Origin: BOKZ01 sp040900165
Lineage (GTDB): Bacteria > Patescibacteriota > UBA1384 > 2-12-FULL-50-11
Direction of reading: 5' to 3'
Assembly (NCBI GenBank): GCA_040900165.1
Contig: JBBDZM010000016.1
Coordinates: forward strand, 1-60,607
Length of the DNA stretch: 60,607 nt
Below the pieces are notes generated by a model. That model saw only the letters and a program-made list of their open reading frames with translations, was not told where the DNA came from and made no database searches. A program made the position numbers and the translations under genes. Numbering within the stretch: the stretch's first letter is position 1; each line of letters starts with the position of its first letter. Below are positions 43,742-51,163 of this stretch, piece by piece.

Positions 43742-43897
43742 GTCTGCATCCTAGATTAAAAAGTTGGGGAGTCAAGAAATGGTGGGAGCCCCTCGACGTT
43801 GCTCGGGGTAGTTCGGGTCACTCCTTCCCTCAGTTAACACTGAGGGAGCGGAGCGACTCGATGTGTTTACTTCGAGCGAGTGTAACGAGTCGAGAAG
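43742..43897 (-). other. hairpin-rich spacer after tRNA-Ala
   Basis: There is no gene here. A perfect hairpin TCCCTCAGT-TAAC-ACTGAGGGA lies at 43826-43847, and CGACTCG/CGAGTCG pair around it. GAGAAGTGGA at its tRNA-proximal end recurs inside the T-loop insertion of the tRNA-Ile copy at 48.1 kb. Confidence 0.45.
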
Positions 43898-43970
43898 TGG
43901 ACCGTGGGAGGTTCGAACTCCCTACCTCCGGTATGCAAAACCGGCGCTCTACCAATTGAGCTAACGGCCC
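43898..43970 (-). tRNA. tRNA-Ala (anticodon TGC)
   Basis: A complete cloverleaf on the minus strand. The acceptor is GGGCCGT/ACGGTCC with the identity G3-U70 pair, the anticodon loop is TTTGCAT, and the T arm is GGGAG-TTCGAAC-CTCCC. The discriminator is A. CCA is not encoded. Confidence 0.94.
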
Positions 43971-44153
43971 ATGAAACATTTTAACGTTAGCTCACTTCTT
44001 CGCAGTTGCGCTAACCACCCTCGCTGCGCTCGGGCCGTTAGCTCTCACTCGCTGTCGCTTGTGATGATCAAGACGGCCCAAACAAAATTATATGCAAGAA
44101 CTGCCAAAGTATATCAAGAAACCCCCTTTTTGTCAGTAAAAAGAAGCCCCCGC
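43971..44153 (+). other. inverted fragment of tRNA-Ala and palindromes
   Basis: GGGCCGTTAGCTC at 44032-44044 repeats the first 13 bases of tRNA-Ala, but on the plus strand. It is closed by ACGGCCC at 44073-44079, so a mini-hairpin with a tRNA-Ala acceptor forms. GTTAGC/GCTAAC arms lie nearby. It looks like a rearranged tRNA fragment. No protein gene is seen. Confidence 0.5.
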
Positions 44154-44654
44154 TTATGCGGGGACGGGTCGAAGATTTCTCTTCGTGATAAGGACGGCCT
44201 CACTTTCCGAACCTTCGGCGCGAAAGGTGAGATGGGGATACTCCCGGCCGGATATTACGTCCATCAACCAATATTGGTCGTCAGAGAACATCCGTTCGAA
44301 CGGCAGTGCGGTAATTGGGTAAAAAGTTACGTTACGCAGCCGTTTGGTGTCATTGGGCAGCCCGTCGTAGCGGTTAACCCGGTAGATATGAACCAAAACG
44401 TCGTAAGCACTGCTCGGACGCTCGTAGTGCTTTTGGGCAACCAACTCAAAGTTAGTTGCATGGATCTTCATATCGTTTAGACAGTAGTAGCGGACGCGCT
44501 CGCCGGCGTTGAAATTTGGCAAGGCCAAACCGGTTGGGCCGACCAATTTACCGGCCCGATAGCCCATTGGTTCTGTAGCTTCCCCCAGAACCAAGTGACC
44601 GTGTTCAACGACAAGACATAAAACGTATTCCTGAATTTCCCTGATATTTCCCAT
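44154..44654 (-). CDS. Nudix-fold-like protein lacking a clear Nudix box
   Basis: A 166-residue protein. The outline (EYVLCLVVEHGHLVLGE, YRAGKLVGPTGLALP, VHIYRVNRYDGLPNDTKRL, FERMFSDDQYWLMDVISG) matches bacterial 8-oxo-dGTP-type Nudix hydrolases. The catalytic GX5EX7REUXEE motif is not visible where it should be. It may be an inactive or binding-only member. Assignment is tentative. Confidence 0.55.
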   Translation of the reverse strand: MGNIREIQEYVLCLVVEHGHLVLGEATEPMGYRAGKLVGPTGLALPNFNAGERVRYYCLNDMKIHATNFELVAQKHYERPSSAYDVLVHIYRVNRYDGLPNDTKRLRNVTFYPITALPFERMFSDDQYWLMDVISGREYPHLTFRAEGSESEAVLITKRNLRPVPA

Positions 44655-44685
44655 GATTAAGGTACCAACTCTAACTCAACGTAAC

Positions 44686-44904
44686 TTACGAAAAGACGTA
44701 ATACAAGCTGCCGAAAATCGCTAATAATCCCAGCAGTTTCCACATTGTGTAGCTACCGCCCTGCCCCAAATAACGCTCGGCCAAACCGGCGTAGCCAAAG
44801 AGCTGCACCAGCTGGTAGTTGTGGCGCATCATCAGCACCCCACCGACAATACCGCCCAGCAACACCAGAATTTTTATAATAATATCCACAGCCCCACCCC
44901 ACAA
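44686..44904 (-). CDS. small two-helix membrane protein
   Basis: A 72-residue protein with two hydrophobic helices (IIIKILVLLGGIVGGVLMM and LLGLLAIFGSLYYVFS) and a tyrosine-rich loop between. No known family. It overlaps the upstream gene by about 31 bases, indicating one transcript. Confidence 0.6.
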   Translation of the reverse strand: MWGGAVDIIIKILVLLGGIVGGVLMMRHNYQLVQLFGYAGLAERYLGQGGSYTMWKLLGLLAIFGSLYYVFS

Positions 44905-45389
44905 ACGACTAGCTGGGTAATCAACCCAAAGTATTTTGGAACTTTCTGCTGAACTTCATCTGATACATGATTATCGTGATGAAATTTTCGCTCTCTTTGA
45001 ACAAACCGGTATTTCCCTAAATAATTATTAATTACCGGCGTGTTGTCGAGCAAATCCGGGAAAAATCCCCCAACCGCGCCCCAAAATATTGGACTAGTCC
45101 AGAACAGTGCCAGAGTACCGCTGTTGTATAACAATAATGTGGTAATGCCGAGTGCTAATAGAGCGTCGCCGAGTGCTTGGTATAGAAAGCTTTTCGGCCA
45201 CTCACTAACCGGCATTTGAGTGCTAAAACCCGACCTATTCGGGCCAAATAACCGCTCCCAGTGCGGGGTAGCGTCCAACACATAGTGCGAGCCCCAGCCA
45301 ACGGCAAAAGCTAGAACCGTTTGGCCAGGCACGTCGCCAACTAGCGAGCCCAGCGCCGCGCCGGCAATCACATGGGGGACAGTCAGCAT
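44874..45389 (-). CDS. YdjM/DUF457-like membrane protein
   Basis: A protein of about 171 residues starting MLTVPHVIAGAALGSLVGDVPG. It has several membrane helices and His/Asp positions (GSHYVLDATPHWERL, HHDNH) reminiscent of the YdjM/LexA-regulated membrane hydrolase family. A TATAAT lies 18 bases before the ATG with no Shine-Dalgarno, so the mRNA could be leaderless. A longer GTG-started form from 45464 is possible through coupling with the upstream short frame. Confidence 0.65.
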   Translation of the reverse strand: MLTVPHVIAGAALGSLVGDVPGQTVLAFAVGWGSHYVLDATPHWERLFGPNRSGFSTQMPVSEWPKSFLYQALGDALLALGITTLLLYNSGTLALFWTSPIFWGAVGGFFPDLLDNTPVINNYLGKYRFVQRERKFHHDNHVSDEVQQKVPKYFGLITQLVVCGVGLWILL

Positions 45390-45460
45390 AGAATAATTGT
45401 AACCGAAAATTATACGCCCGCCCCCTGCCTTGCAGTAAGGGCGGGCAATATTGGACCCCG

Positions 45461-45547
45461 TCACCGGCCCAAGATAGGTTGGATCACCTCCTTGGGCTTA
45501 CGCACAGTAGCGGCCATATGGATTAGGAGAATCGTCGCTGTCTTCAT
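45461..45547 (-). CDS. 28-residue reading frame with extended Shine-Dalgarno inside
   Basis: AGGAGG sits 6 bases before an ATG (MKTATILLIHMAATVRKPK...). The frame ends TGA overlapping a GTG (GTGA) that opens the next frame. Inside it lies AAGGAGGTGATCCAACC, the reverse complement of the standard 16S 3' tail (45477-45493). At least 13 of these bases match the tail of this genome's own 16S. It may be a leader peptide or a translation-control site. Confidence 0.45.
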   Translation of the reverse strand: MKTATILLIHMAATVRKPKEVIQPILGR

Positions 45548-45587
45548 TTTCGTCCTCCTAAACCTTTTTAACCATTTTTTGTTAATA

Positions 45588-45623
45588 AATAAAAGACCCG
45601 TCCGCACAGCAAGCGGACGGGTC
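45588..45623 (-). terminator. intrinsic terminator
   Basis: On the minus strand GACCCGTCCGC pairs with GCGGACGGGTC and is followed by TTTTATTTATT. It ends transcription from the 63-residue frame upstream. Confidence 0.88.
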
Positions 45624-45687
45624 TGATCGAGGGATGATTACTTGCCAGTTAGACGCTTTCCCCCGCCCCTACCCAGGGCGGGGTCAT

Positions 45688-45879
45688 TCAACCGCCTTCC
45701 ACTCTCACCAGTGGTGGAACAAGTGCTCCAATGGTGAAGCATCTTGGTTGAAGGTCACCTGTACGGTGACGAATTGGTCGAACTAGGGGCAAGACTGTGC
45801 GAAAGATCGCCCGCCGTACATCAGTGACGACGAACGTTGCAACCAAGGTCAGCGCAAGTAGCGCAATTAGCAACAACAT
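45688..45879 (-). CDS. possible 63-residue membrane peptide
   Basis: The frame starts MLLLIALLALTLVATFVVT (one membrane helix) and then has a basic tail. AGGAAAA lies about 9 bases upstream, and TATACG upstream could be a -10. A hairpin (GGCGAGCA/TGCTCGCC) lies in the leader, and GC-rich hairpins and a terminator follow. No family is recognised, and it could be a chance frame. Confidence 0.4.
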   Translation of the reverse strand: MLLLIALLALTLVATFVVTDVRRAIFRTVLPLVRPIRHRTGDLQPRCFTIGALVPPLVRVEGG

Positions 45880-46011
45880 CAGTACTTTTTCCTATATAAC
45901 CGGACAGTGGCGAGCATCCTGCTCGCCGGTTACAAATGAGCGTCGCATCTCGCCGAAGCGTCAACGCGATAAAACAATCGTATACCTAAGCGAAAATGTT
46001 TGGCAAGAGGG

Positions 46012-46950
46012 CTAAAATCCAACTAACTCCGGCTCGACTTCCAGCTCAATTCCGTATCTTTGGAATACCTCTGTGCGAATTTTTTTAATCAGCTCAAAGA
46101 TATCCTCGCCGGTAGCCGAACCAATGTTGACGATATAGTTGGTGTGTTTGGTCGAAAGTTGGGCGCCACCAACTTTTAGGCCGGCCAACCCTGAATCAGC
46201 AATAATTTTGGCCGTTGGCACCACCGGAAATGGGTCGTTTTTAATATTTTCCTGCCACTGCTCGAGCTGGTCGGGAGGGATATTTTCAATGGGCGTATTT
46301 TTGAATATCGATCCAGAGTTAGGATACTCCATCGGATGTTTTTGCTGCCGGTAGGCAATCCGGCTATCGGCAATTTCCCGCAGTTCCCTGGCGTCGCCCG
46401 GTGTTAGCTGGAGTTTGGCCGAGATGATAATCTCGTTATTTAGCCGCTTAAAAATTGAGTCACGATAGCTAAATTGGCACTGCTCGTTATCTCGCTCTAC
46501 TATCTCGCCAGATACAGTCGAGATCGATTTGATACTGGTGATTGTGTCTTTAATCTCTCCACCAAACGCCCCGGCGTTGCCGCGAATGGCACCGCCAAAA
46601 CTACCCGGCAAACCGCCGGCCCACTCCAGTCCAGCCAGTCCGTTGGCAACCGACACATCGACTAATCTTTTCATTGAAGTAGCCGCGCCAGCCTCCAATA
46701 CCTGCATGTTAGTGTTAAGGAAATCGACCCCTACTCTAATAACCAGGCCGGCAAAGCCGTTTTCGGAAGCGATCACGTTACTGCCGTCGGCTAAAACGAA
46801 GATTGGTTGGTTATTTTCTTTGGCCCAATTTATCGCCGCTATCACATCCTCTGCGTTTTTGGCGACACAAAAATACTTAGCGGGTCCCCCCACTTTGAAT
46901 GTTGTTAGCTCGGCCAGTGAAATATTTTGCGCAATATTGCTTTGGTTCAT
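46012..46950 (-). CDS. murB: UDP-N-acetylenolpyruvoylglucosamine reductase
   Basis: A 312-residue canonical MurB that reduces UDP-GlcNAc-enolpyruvate to UDP-MurNAc. The FAD-binding part shows FVLADGSNVIASENGFAGLVI and GLPGSFGGAIRGNAGAFGGE. The catalytic half keeps YRDSIFK, SGSIFKN with the active Ser, and the C-terminal LEVEPELVGF with the Glu. It lies outside the dcw cluster and most likely carries the activity lost by the MurB-like copy at 16609-17535. Confidence 0.95.
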   Translation of the reverse strand: MNQSNIAQNISLAELTTFKVGGPAKYFCVAKNAEDVIAAINWAKENNQPIFVLADGSNVIASENGFAGLVIRVGVDFLNTNMQVLEAGAATSMKRLVDVSVANGLAGLEWAGGLPGSFGGAIRGNAGAFGGEIKDTITSIKSISTVSGEIVERDNEQCQFSYRDSIFKRLNNEIIISAKLQLTPGDARELREIADSRIAYRQQKHPMEYPNSGSIFKNTPIENIPPDQLEQWQENIKNDPFPVVPTAKIIADSGLAGLKVGGAQLSTKHTNYIVNIGSATGEDIFELIKKIRTEVFQRYGIELEVEPELVGF

Positions 46951-47535
46951 TTAACGAAAAATAGTGATTACTGCCACAAATATCACCCTGTAGGCAATTC
47001 CCAGAAACAGCGTAAAGGCAGTTTTGCGGTAACCCATTTTACCCAACCCGCCAACGTAAGCCATTAGTTCGGCGTTAATTATCGGGATCATGGTAATAAT
47101 GAAGAACTCTCGCCAACTAAAATTATCGGACAGGGTCTCGACGACTTCGTAGTTTTTCTTGGACAGCCAACGCTTCAGCAATGGCCGCCCGTAGTTATAC
47201 GACAAATAATAGCTAACACTGCCGCCGGCCAAACCGCCAAATACCCGAATTATCACCACCGTGGCTGGATCGAAGATACTGAAGAGCAATAGGTCAATCG
47301 GTAGTGTTGGGATTGGCACAAACACCGAAGCCACCATCACAAAAACGAAATAGAGGATTAGTGCTTGGTTTTGGTACCGTAGGAGTTCCTGGATGTAACG
47401 GTTATTTGATGGGTCAATAATGTTGCTAAGTAGCCCTGAGAGTATTGCAACCGCTACGCCGAACAAGGCAATGAATGTTATTACCTGCAGAAAATTTTTT
47501 CGATCCAGTTTCCGAGCACTGCTAAATACGGCCAT
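46951..47535 (-). CDS. VTT/DedA-family membrane protein
   Basis: A protein of about 194 residues with five or six membrane helices. VTT signatures are FVPIPTLPIDLLLFS, FGGLAGGSVSYYLSYNYGR and FFIITMIPIINAELMAYVGG. DedA/VTT proteins are lipid scramblases or undecaprenyl-phosphate recycling factors in other bacteria. The start at MAVFSSARK (47535) is preferred over 47598. It directly precedes murB on the same strand. Confidence 0.82.
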   Translation of the reverse strand: MAVFSSARKLDRKNFLQVITFIALFGVAVAILSGLLSNIIDPSNNRYIQELLRYQNQALILYFVFVMVASVFVPIPTLPIDLLLFSIFDPATVVIIRVFGGLAGGSVSYYLSYNYGRPLLKRWLSKKNYEVVETLSDNFSWREFFIITMIPIINAELMAYVGGLGKMGYRKTAFTLFLGIAYRVIFVAVITIFR

Positions 47536-47605
47536 CACCCGCAGTATGCCTAAAATATTTCCCAAATTCCAACACTCAAACCTGGAAAATTCAAGCAATT
47601 TTGGA

Positions 47606-47611
47606 TATACT
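47606..47611 (+). promoter_or_regulatory. candidate -10 element of the tRNA-Ile locus
   Basis: TATACT lies 16 bases before the first tRNA-like segment. A -35 is weak (TGGAAA 17 bases upstream). Confidence 0.35.
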
Positions 47612-47626
47612 ACTTAAGTACTTTTA

Positions 47627-47700
47627 GGGTGTGTAGCTCTCCACCATCCGCCAACCGGTCGGAGGCGGAGGTAGAGCACGTTTTGATAGTTGAAGTTTTA
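47627..47700 (+). pseudogene. tRNA 5' half with D-loop insertion
   Basis: GGGTGTG-TA-GCTC (47627-47639) and GGTA-GAGC (47670-47677) are the acceptor and D-stem strands of a tRNA-Ile-like gene. Thirty extra bases (47640-47669, with CCGCC/GGCGG arms) replace part of the D loop. The anticodon strand decays to ACGTTTTGATA, and no matching 3' half is seen. Confidence 0.6.
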
Positions 47701-47703
47701 GGT

Positions 47704-47739
47704 GGGTGAGTAGCTCAGGGGTTAGAGCATCGCTCTGAT
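47704..47739 (+). other. outer tRNA-Ile(GAT) 5' half
   Basis: Acceptor strand GGGTGAG, D arm GCTC/GAGC, anticodon strand TCGCT and loop CTGAT end exactly after the anticodon. The matching 3' half starts at 48092 with AA-GGCGA. All five anticodon-stem positions pair (U27-A43, C28-G42, G29-C41, C30-G40 and a U31-G39 wobble). The acceptor pairs 6 of 7 with CACACCC. Confidence 0.7.
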
Positions 47740-47753
47740 ATTAAAAAGTTGTG
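47740..47753 (+). repeat. left arm of the 14-bp inverted repeat flanking tRNA-Ile
   Basis: ATTAAAAAGTTGTG pairs with CACAACTTTTTAAT at 47880-47893. A second identical left arm is at 47791-47804. The arms bracket the inner tRNA. Confidence 0.85.
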
Positions 47754-47755
47754 AA

Positions 47756-47790
47756 GGGTGTGTAGCTCAGTGGTAGAGCATTGCTCTGAT
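47756..47790 (+). other. second tRNA-Ile 5' half (identical to inner tRNA)
   Basis: This is an exact copy of bases 47807-47841, ending after GAT. Its 3' counterpart would be 47917-47956, also identical to the inner tRNA. It is either a second level of nesting or a repeat created at the nearby gap. Confidence 0.65.
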
Positions 47791-47806
47791 ATTAAAAAGT
47801 TGTGAA

Positions 47807-47881
47807 GGGTGTGTAGCTCAGTGGTAGAGCATTGCTCTGATAAGGCAAGGGTCGATGGTTCGATCCCATCCACACCCACCA
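47807..47881 (+). tRNA. tRNA-Ile (anticodon GAT), inner complete copy
   Basis: A complete cloverleaf. The acceptor is GGGTGTG/CACACCC, D arm GCTC/GAGC, anticodon stem TTGCT/GGCAA with loop CTGATAA, and T arm GATGG-TTCGATC-CCATC. The discriminator is A and CCA is encoded. It is nested inside another tRNA-Ile. Confidence 0.93.
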
Positions 47882-47916
47882 CAACTTTTTAATTATTTGA
47901 CCGCTAGGTCAAATAT
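47880..47916 (+). repeat. right arm of the inverted repeat plus TTTGACC palindrome
   Basis: CACAACTTTTTAAT (right arm) is followed by ATTTGACC-GCTA-GGTCAAAT, an 8-bp hairpin ending 2 bases before the 3' tRNA half. A copy of the palindrome follows the gap at 48070-48089. Confidence 0.8.
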
Positions 47917-47956
47917 AAGGCAAGGGTCGATGGTTCGATCCCATCCACACCCACCA
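47917..47956 (+). other. tRNA-Ile 3' half, second copy
   Basis: The sequence AAGGCAAGGGTC to CACACCCACCA is identical to the 3' half of the inner tRNA-Ile. It is followed by the right repeat arm and the gap. Confidence 0.65.
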
Positions 47957-47969
47957 CAACTTTTTAATT

Positions 47970-48069
47970 NNNNNNNNNNNNNNNNNNNNNNNNNNNNNNN
48001 NNNNNNNNNNNNNNNNNNNNNNNNNNNNNNNNNNNNNNNNNNNNNNNNNNNNNNNNNNNNNNNNNNNNN
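47970..48069 (+). other. scaffold gap (100 N)
   Basis: This is a run of exactly 100 N inside the repeated tRNA-Ile locus. Sequence on both sides belongs to the same repeat unit, and the true length is unknown. Confidence 0.99.
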
Positions 48070-48091
48070 ATTTGACCGCTAGGTCAAATAT

Positions 48092-48180
48092 AAGGCGAGG
48101 GTCGGAAGTTCGACTGCGAGCCGCCATGGCGGCGAGAAGTGGAGCTCGCAGCCTGCGAGCGTAAATCCTTCCCACACCCA
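48092..48180 (+). other. outer tRNA-Ile 3' half with T-loop insertion
   Basis: AA-GGCGA-GGGTC-GGAAG-TTCGA is followed by about 52 extra bases (48114-48165), then TC-CTTCC-CACACCC-A. The T stem GGAAG/CTTCC and loop TTCGA..TC are intact around the insert. The insert folds as CTGCGAGC/GCTCGCAG with an inner CGCC-ATGG-CGGCG arm. CCA is not encoded. It pairs with the half at 47704. Confidence 0.65.
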
Positions 48181-48189
48181 CATATAGTA

Positions 48190-48218
48190 GAAGGCCGCAC
48201 CTGGGTTGGTGCAGCCTT
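48190..48218 (-). terminator. bidirectional hairpin after the tRNA locus and the 81-aa gene
   Basis: AAGGCCGCACC-TGGGTT-GGTGCAGCCTT pairs with one mismatch. The U-run is short on both strands, so termination strength is uncertain. Confidence 0.55.
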
Positions 48219-48219
48219 G

Positions 48220-48465
48220 TTAGTCGTCAGGAATGATCTCGTTGACCATCCTATTCACCTCATTTGAGGTAATAACCTTTGGGTGAGGCGAGATGTCTCT
48301 GATCGCGGCTTCATTAGTGCCGAGCGGGGCTTTTCGAATTTCTTCGGCCGTTTTCCCCGTGGATTCTTCGACCGTTTTCTCAAGAATGCTAAAGCTAGCC
48401 GCAGCGATTTCGTCCATGCCAATCTCTTTCATGTTCGTTAATGGTGCAACGGACGGTTTTTGCAT
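48220..48465 (-). CDS. 81-residue helical protein
   Basis: The protein starts MQKPSVAPLTNMKEIGMDEIAAASFSILEKTVEE. It is mostly helical and acidic with no recognised family. GGAGG lies 5 bases before the ATG, which supports translation. It converges on the tRNA-Ile locus and lies downstream of the 16S terminator. Confidence 0.7.
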   Translation of the reverse strand: MQKPSVAPLTNMKEIGMDEIAAASFSILEKTVEESTGKTAEEIRKAPLGTNEAAIRDISPHPKVITSNEVNRMVNEIIPDD

Positions 48466-48897
48466 AGAACCTCCGAATCCCCCTTAATATACACCAAAAA
48501 TTAAAAACAACCCCTCTTGCATGGAGGGGTTGGAATTCGGGCCGGCCGGCCAGGTGGATTGGGAGATGAACCCCTACGTTAACCTGGCCAAACCGGCACT
48601 GTTATGAACACGAAAGACGAGTTAGACGGCGCGTTGCCATCAGGACCCGTTCTCGTTTCTGGCGTTGGAGTGGGTGCTGTTCGACGTCCACCGCCATATC
48701 GTCAAAAAGTACAAAGTGTGTCGAATCCCGCACATAGCAGGGCTACAAAATACAAATGTATTTTGTCCAGCTTGGGCAATCCAAGCAAGACCTGCTTTGT
48801 GCGGGACGAACACTTTGCGGTTGTAAGAATGTATTTGTTTTTTTAACTCTACTTGGTTAAAGTACCAAGCTCGACTTCTAGTTTTTTATTCCTCTAG
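48466..48897 (-). other. 16S trailer with folded 3' flank
   Basis: There is no convincing gene. The 3' strand of the 16S processing stem is at 48807-48831. A competing local stem joins 48712-48741 with 48790-48816 (CAAAGTGT..CCCGCACA..AGCAGG with its complement). A perfect ACAAAATACA/TGTATTTTGT hairpin lies inside it. The trailer ends in the terminator at 48502-48531. Confidence 0.6.
48502..48531 (-). terminator. terminator of the 16S unit
   Basis: On the minus strand AACCCCTC pairs with GAGGGGTT and is followed by GTTTTTAATTTTT. Confidence 0.85.
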
Positions 48898-50350
<1,453 letters not shown>

Positions 50351-50693
50351 GCTTCTTCGAAACTTTAATTGAGGTTCGCGCCAAAACGTAGAACGTTTTG
50401 TCGTCAAACTCTCAACCTTGTCATTGCGTCTTGGTCCAAAAAGAACTTCGAGCCACCAAGCTTTAAAAGCCTTAGAGGTGGTTGCTTTGACTTCGTTTCT
50501 TGAAACTTTTTTTCTCACGTATTCGTTTTACCGAATACGGCACAGAACTTTTTCCATCTCTGTGAACTGGCATTCTTACAACCGCGAAATGTTCGCCCCA
50601 TCACCATCAGATGGTGTGCGGGTTCGCGGTTCTTCCTATATCGTTTGGGACGACATAAGAACCAACTTGTTAAGTCAGCAAAAGTCTTTGTTG
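50351..50693 (-). other. 16S leader
   Basis: A long transcribed leader of about 340 nt without a convincing gene. The 5' strand of the processing stem is at 50571-50595. It is complementary to 48807-48831 with 2 differences over 25 bases. A hairpin ACCGCGAA/TTCGCGGT enclosing CACCAT/ATGGTG lies at about 50580-50630. Confidence 0.75.
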
Positions 50694-50723
50694 AGTATAG
50701 TCGTTTTTACTGGGCAACGTCAA
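50694..50723 (-). promoter_or_regulatory. 16S rRNA promoter
   Basis: TTGACG (50718-50723) and TATACT (50694-50699) lie on the minus strand with an 18-base spacer. An A/T-rich segment lies upstream. Confidence 0.82.
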
Positions 50724-50770
50724 GACACGTTACCCCAAACAACCGCTAAAATGCTACGCTTTATTACAGT

Positions 50771-51163
50771 ATGAAAAGCTTCCAGAAAACTTACACCATT
50801 AAAGCCCCAGTCAAAACGGTCTGGCAAGCATTAACGGACGCAGAAATTATTGCTAAATGGGGCGGCGGCCCCTGCGATATGGAGTCAAACACAGATTTCC
50901 AGTTCTCACTCTGGGGCGGGCAGATTTTCGGCAAAAATACCCAGGTCTCTCCTGGCAAAAAACTCGCCCAAGAATGGTCGGCCGGCAATTGGGATCAGCC
51001 GTCAGTTGTCGTCTTTGAGCTAAAAAGTTCTGGCGGCAAAACCGAGCTATCACTTAGCCAGACCGATATCCCCGATGGGGAATTCAAAGAGATAAAAGCT
51101 GGTTGGGATAAATATTATATTGGCCCCCTCAAAGAACTAGCCGAAAAATTAGCTAACGAGTAA
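50771..51163 (+). CDS. SRPBCC (AHSA1-like) domain protein
   Basis: A 130-residue protein with the START/AHSA1 pattern: TYTIKAPVKTVWQALTDAEIIAKWGGGPC, then WGGQIFGKN and LAQEWSAGNWDQPSVVVFEL, ending in GWDKYYIGPLKELAEKL. The fold has a deep ligand pocket, and the ligand is unknown. It is divergent from the 16S promoter. The ATG follows TTATTACAGT with no clear ribosome-binding site. Confidence 0.85.
   Translation: MKSFQKTYTIKAPVKTVWQALTDAEIIAKWGGGPCDMESNTDFQFSLWGGQIFGKNTQVSPGKKLAQEWSAGNWDQPSVVVFELKSSGGKTELSLSQTDIPDGEFKEIKAGWDKYYIGPLKELAEKLANE

Noticed and set aside
43705..44480. Plus-strand frames around tRNA-Ala
   Set aside because: They overlap the tRNA gene and the antisense of the Nudix-like gene, without any domain.
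47704..48180. Group I or group II self-splicing intron in tRNA-Ile
   Set aside because: The non-tRNA part of the insert is under 60 bases per level, too short for a catalytic core, and no P7-like or domain V-like motif is visible.
47855..48181. Open frames spanning the N run
   Set aside because: They read through unknown bases and overlap tRNA sequence.
50418..50774. 118-codon plus-strand frame
   Set aside because: It overlaps the 16S leader and promoter on the opposite strand, has no ribosome site, and its composition looks random.
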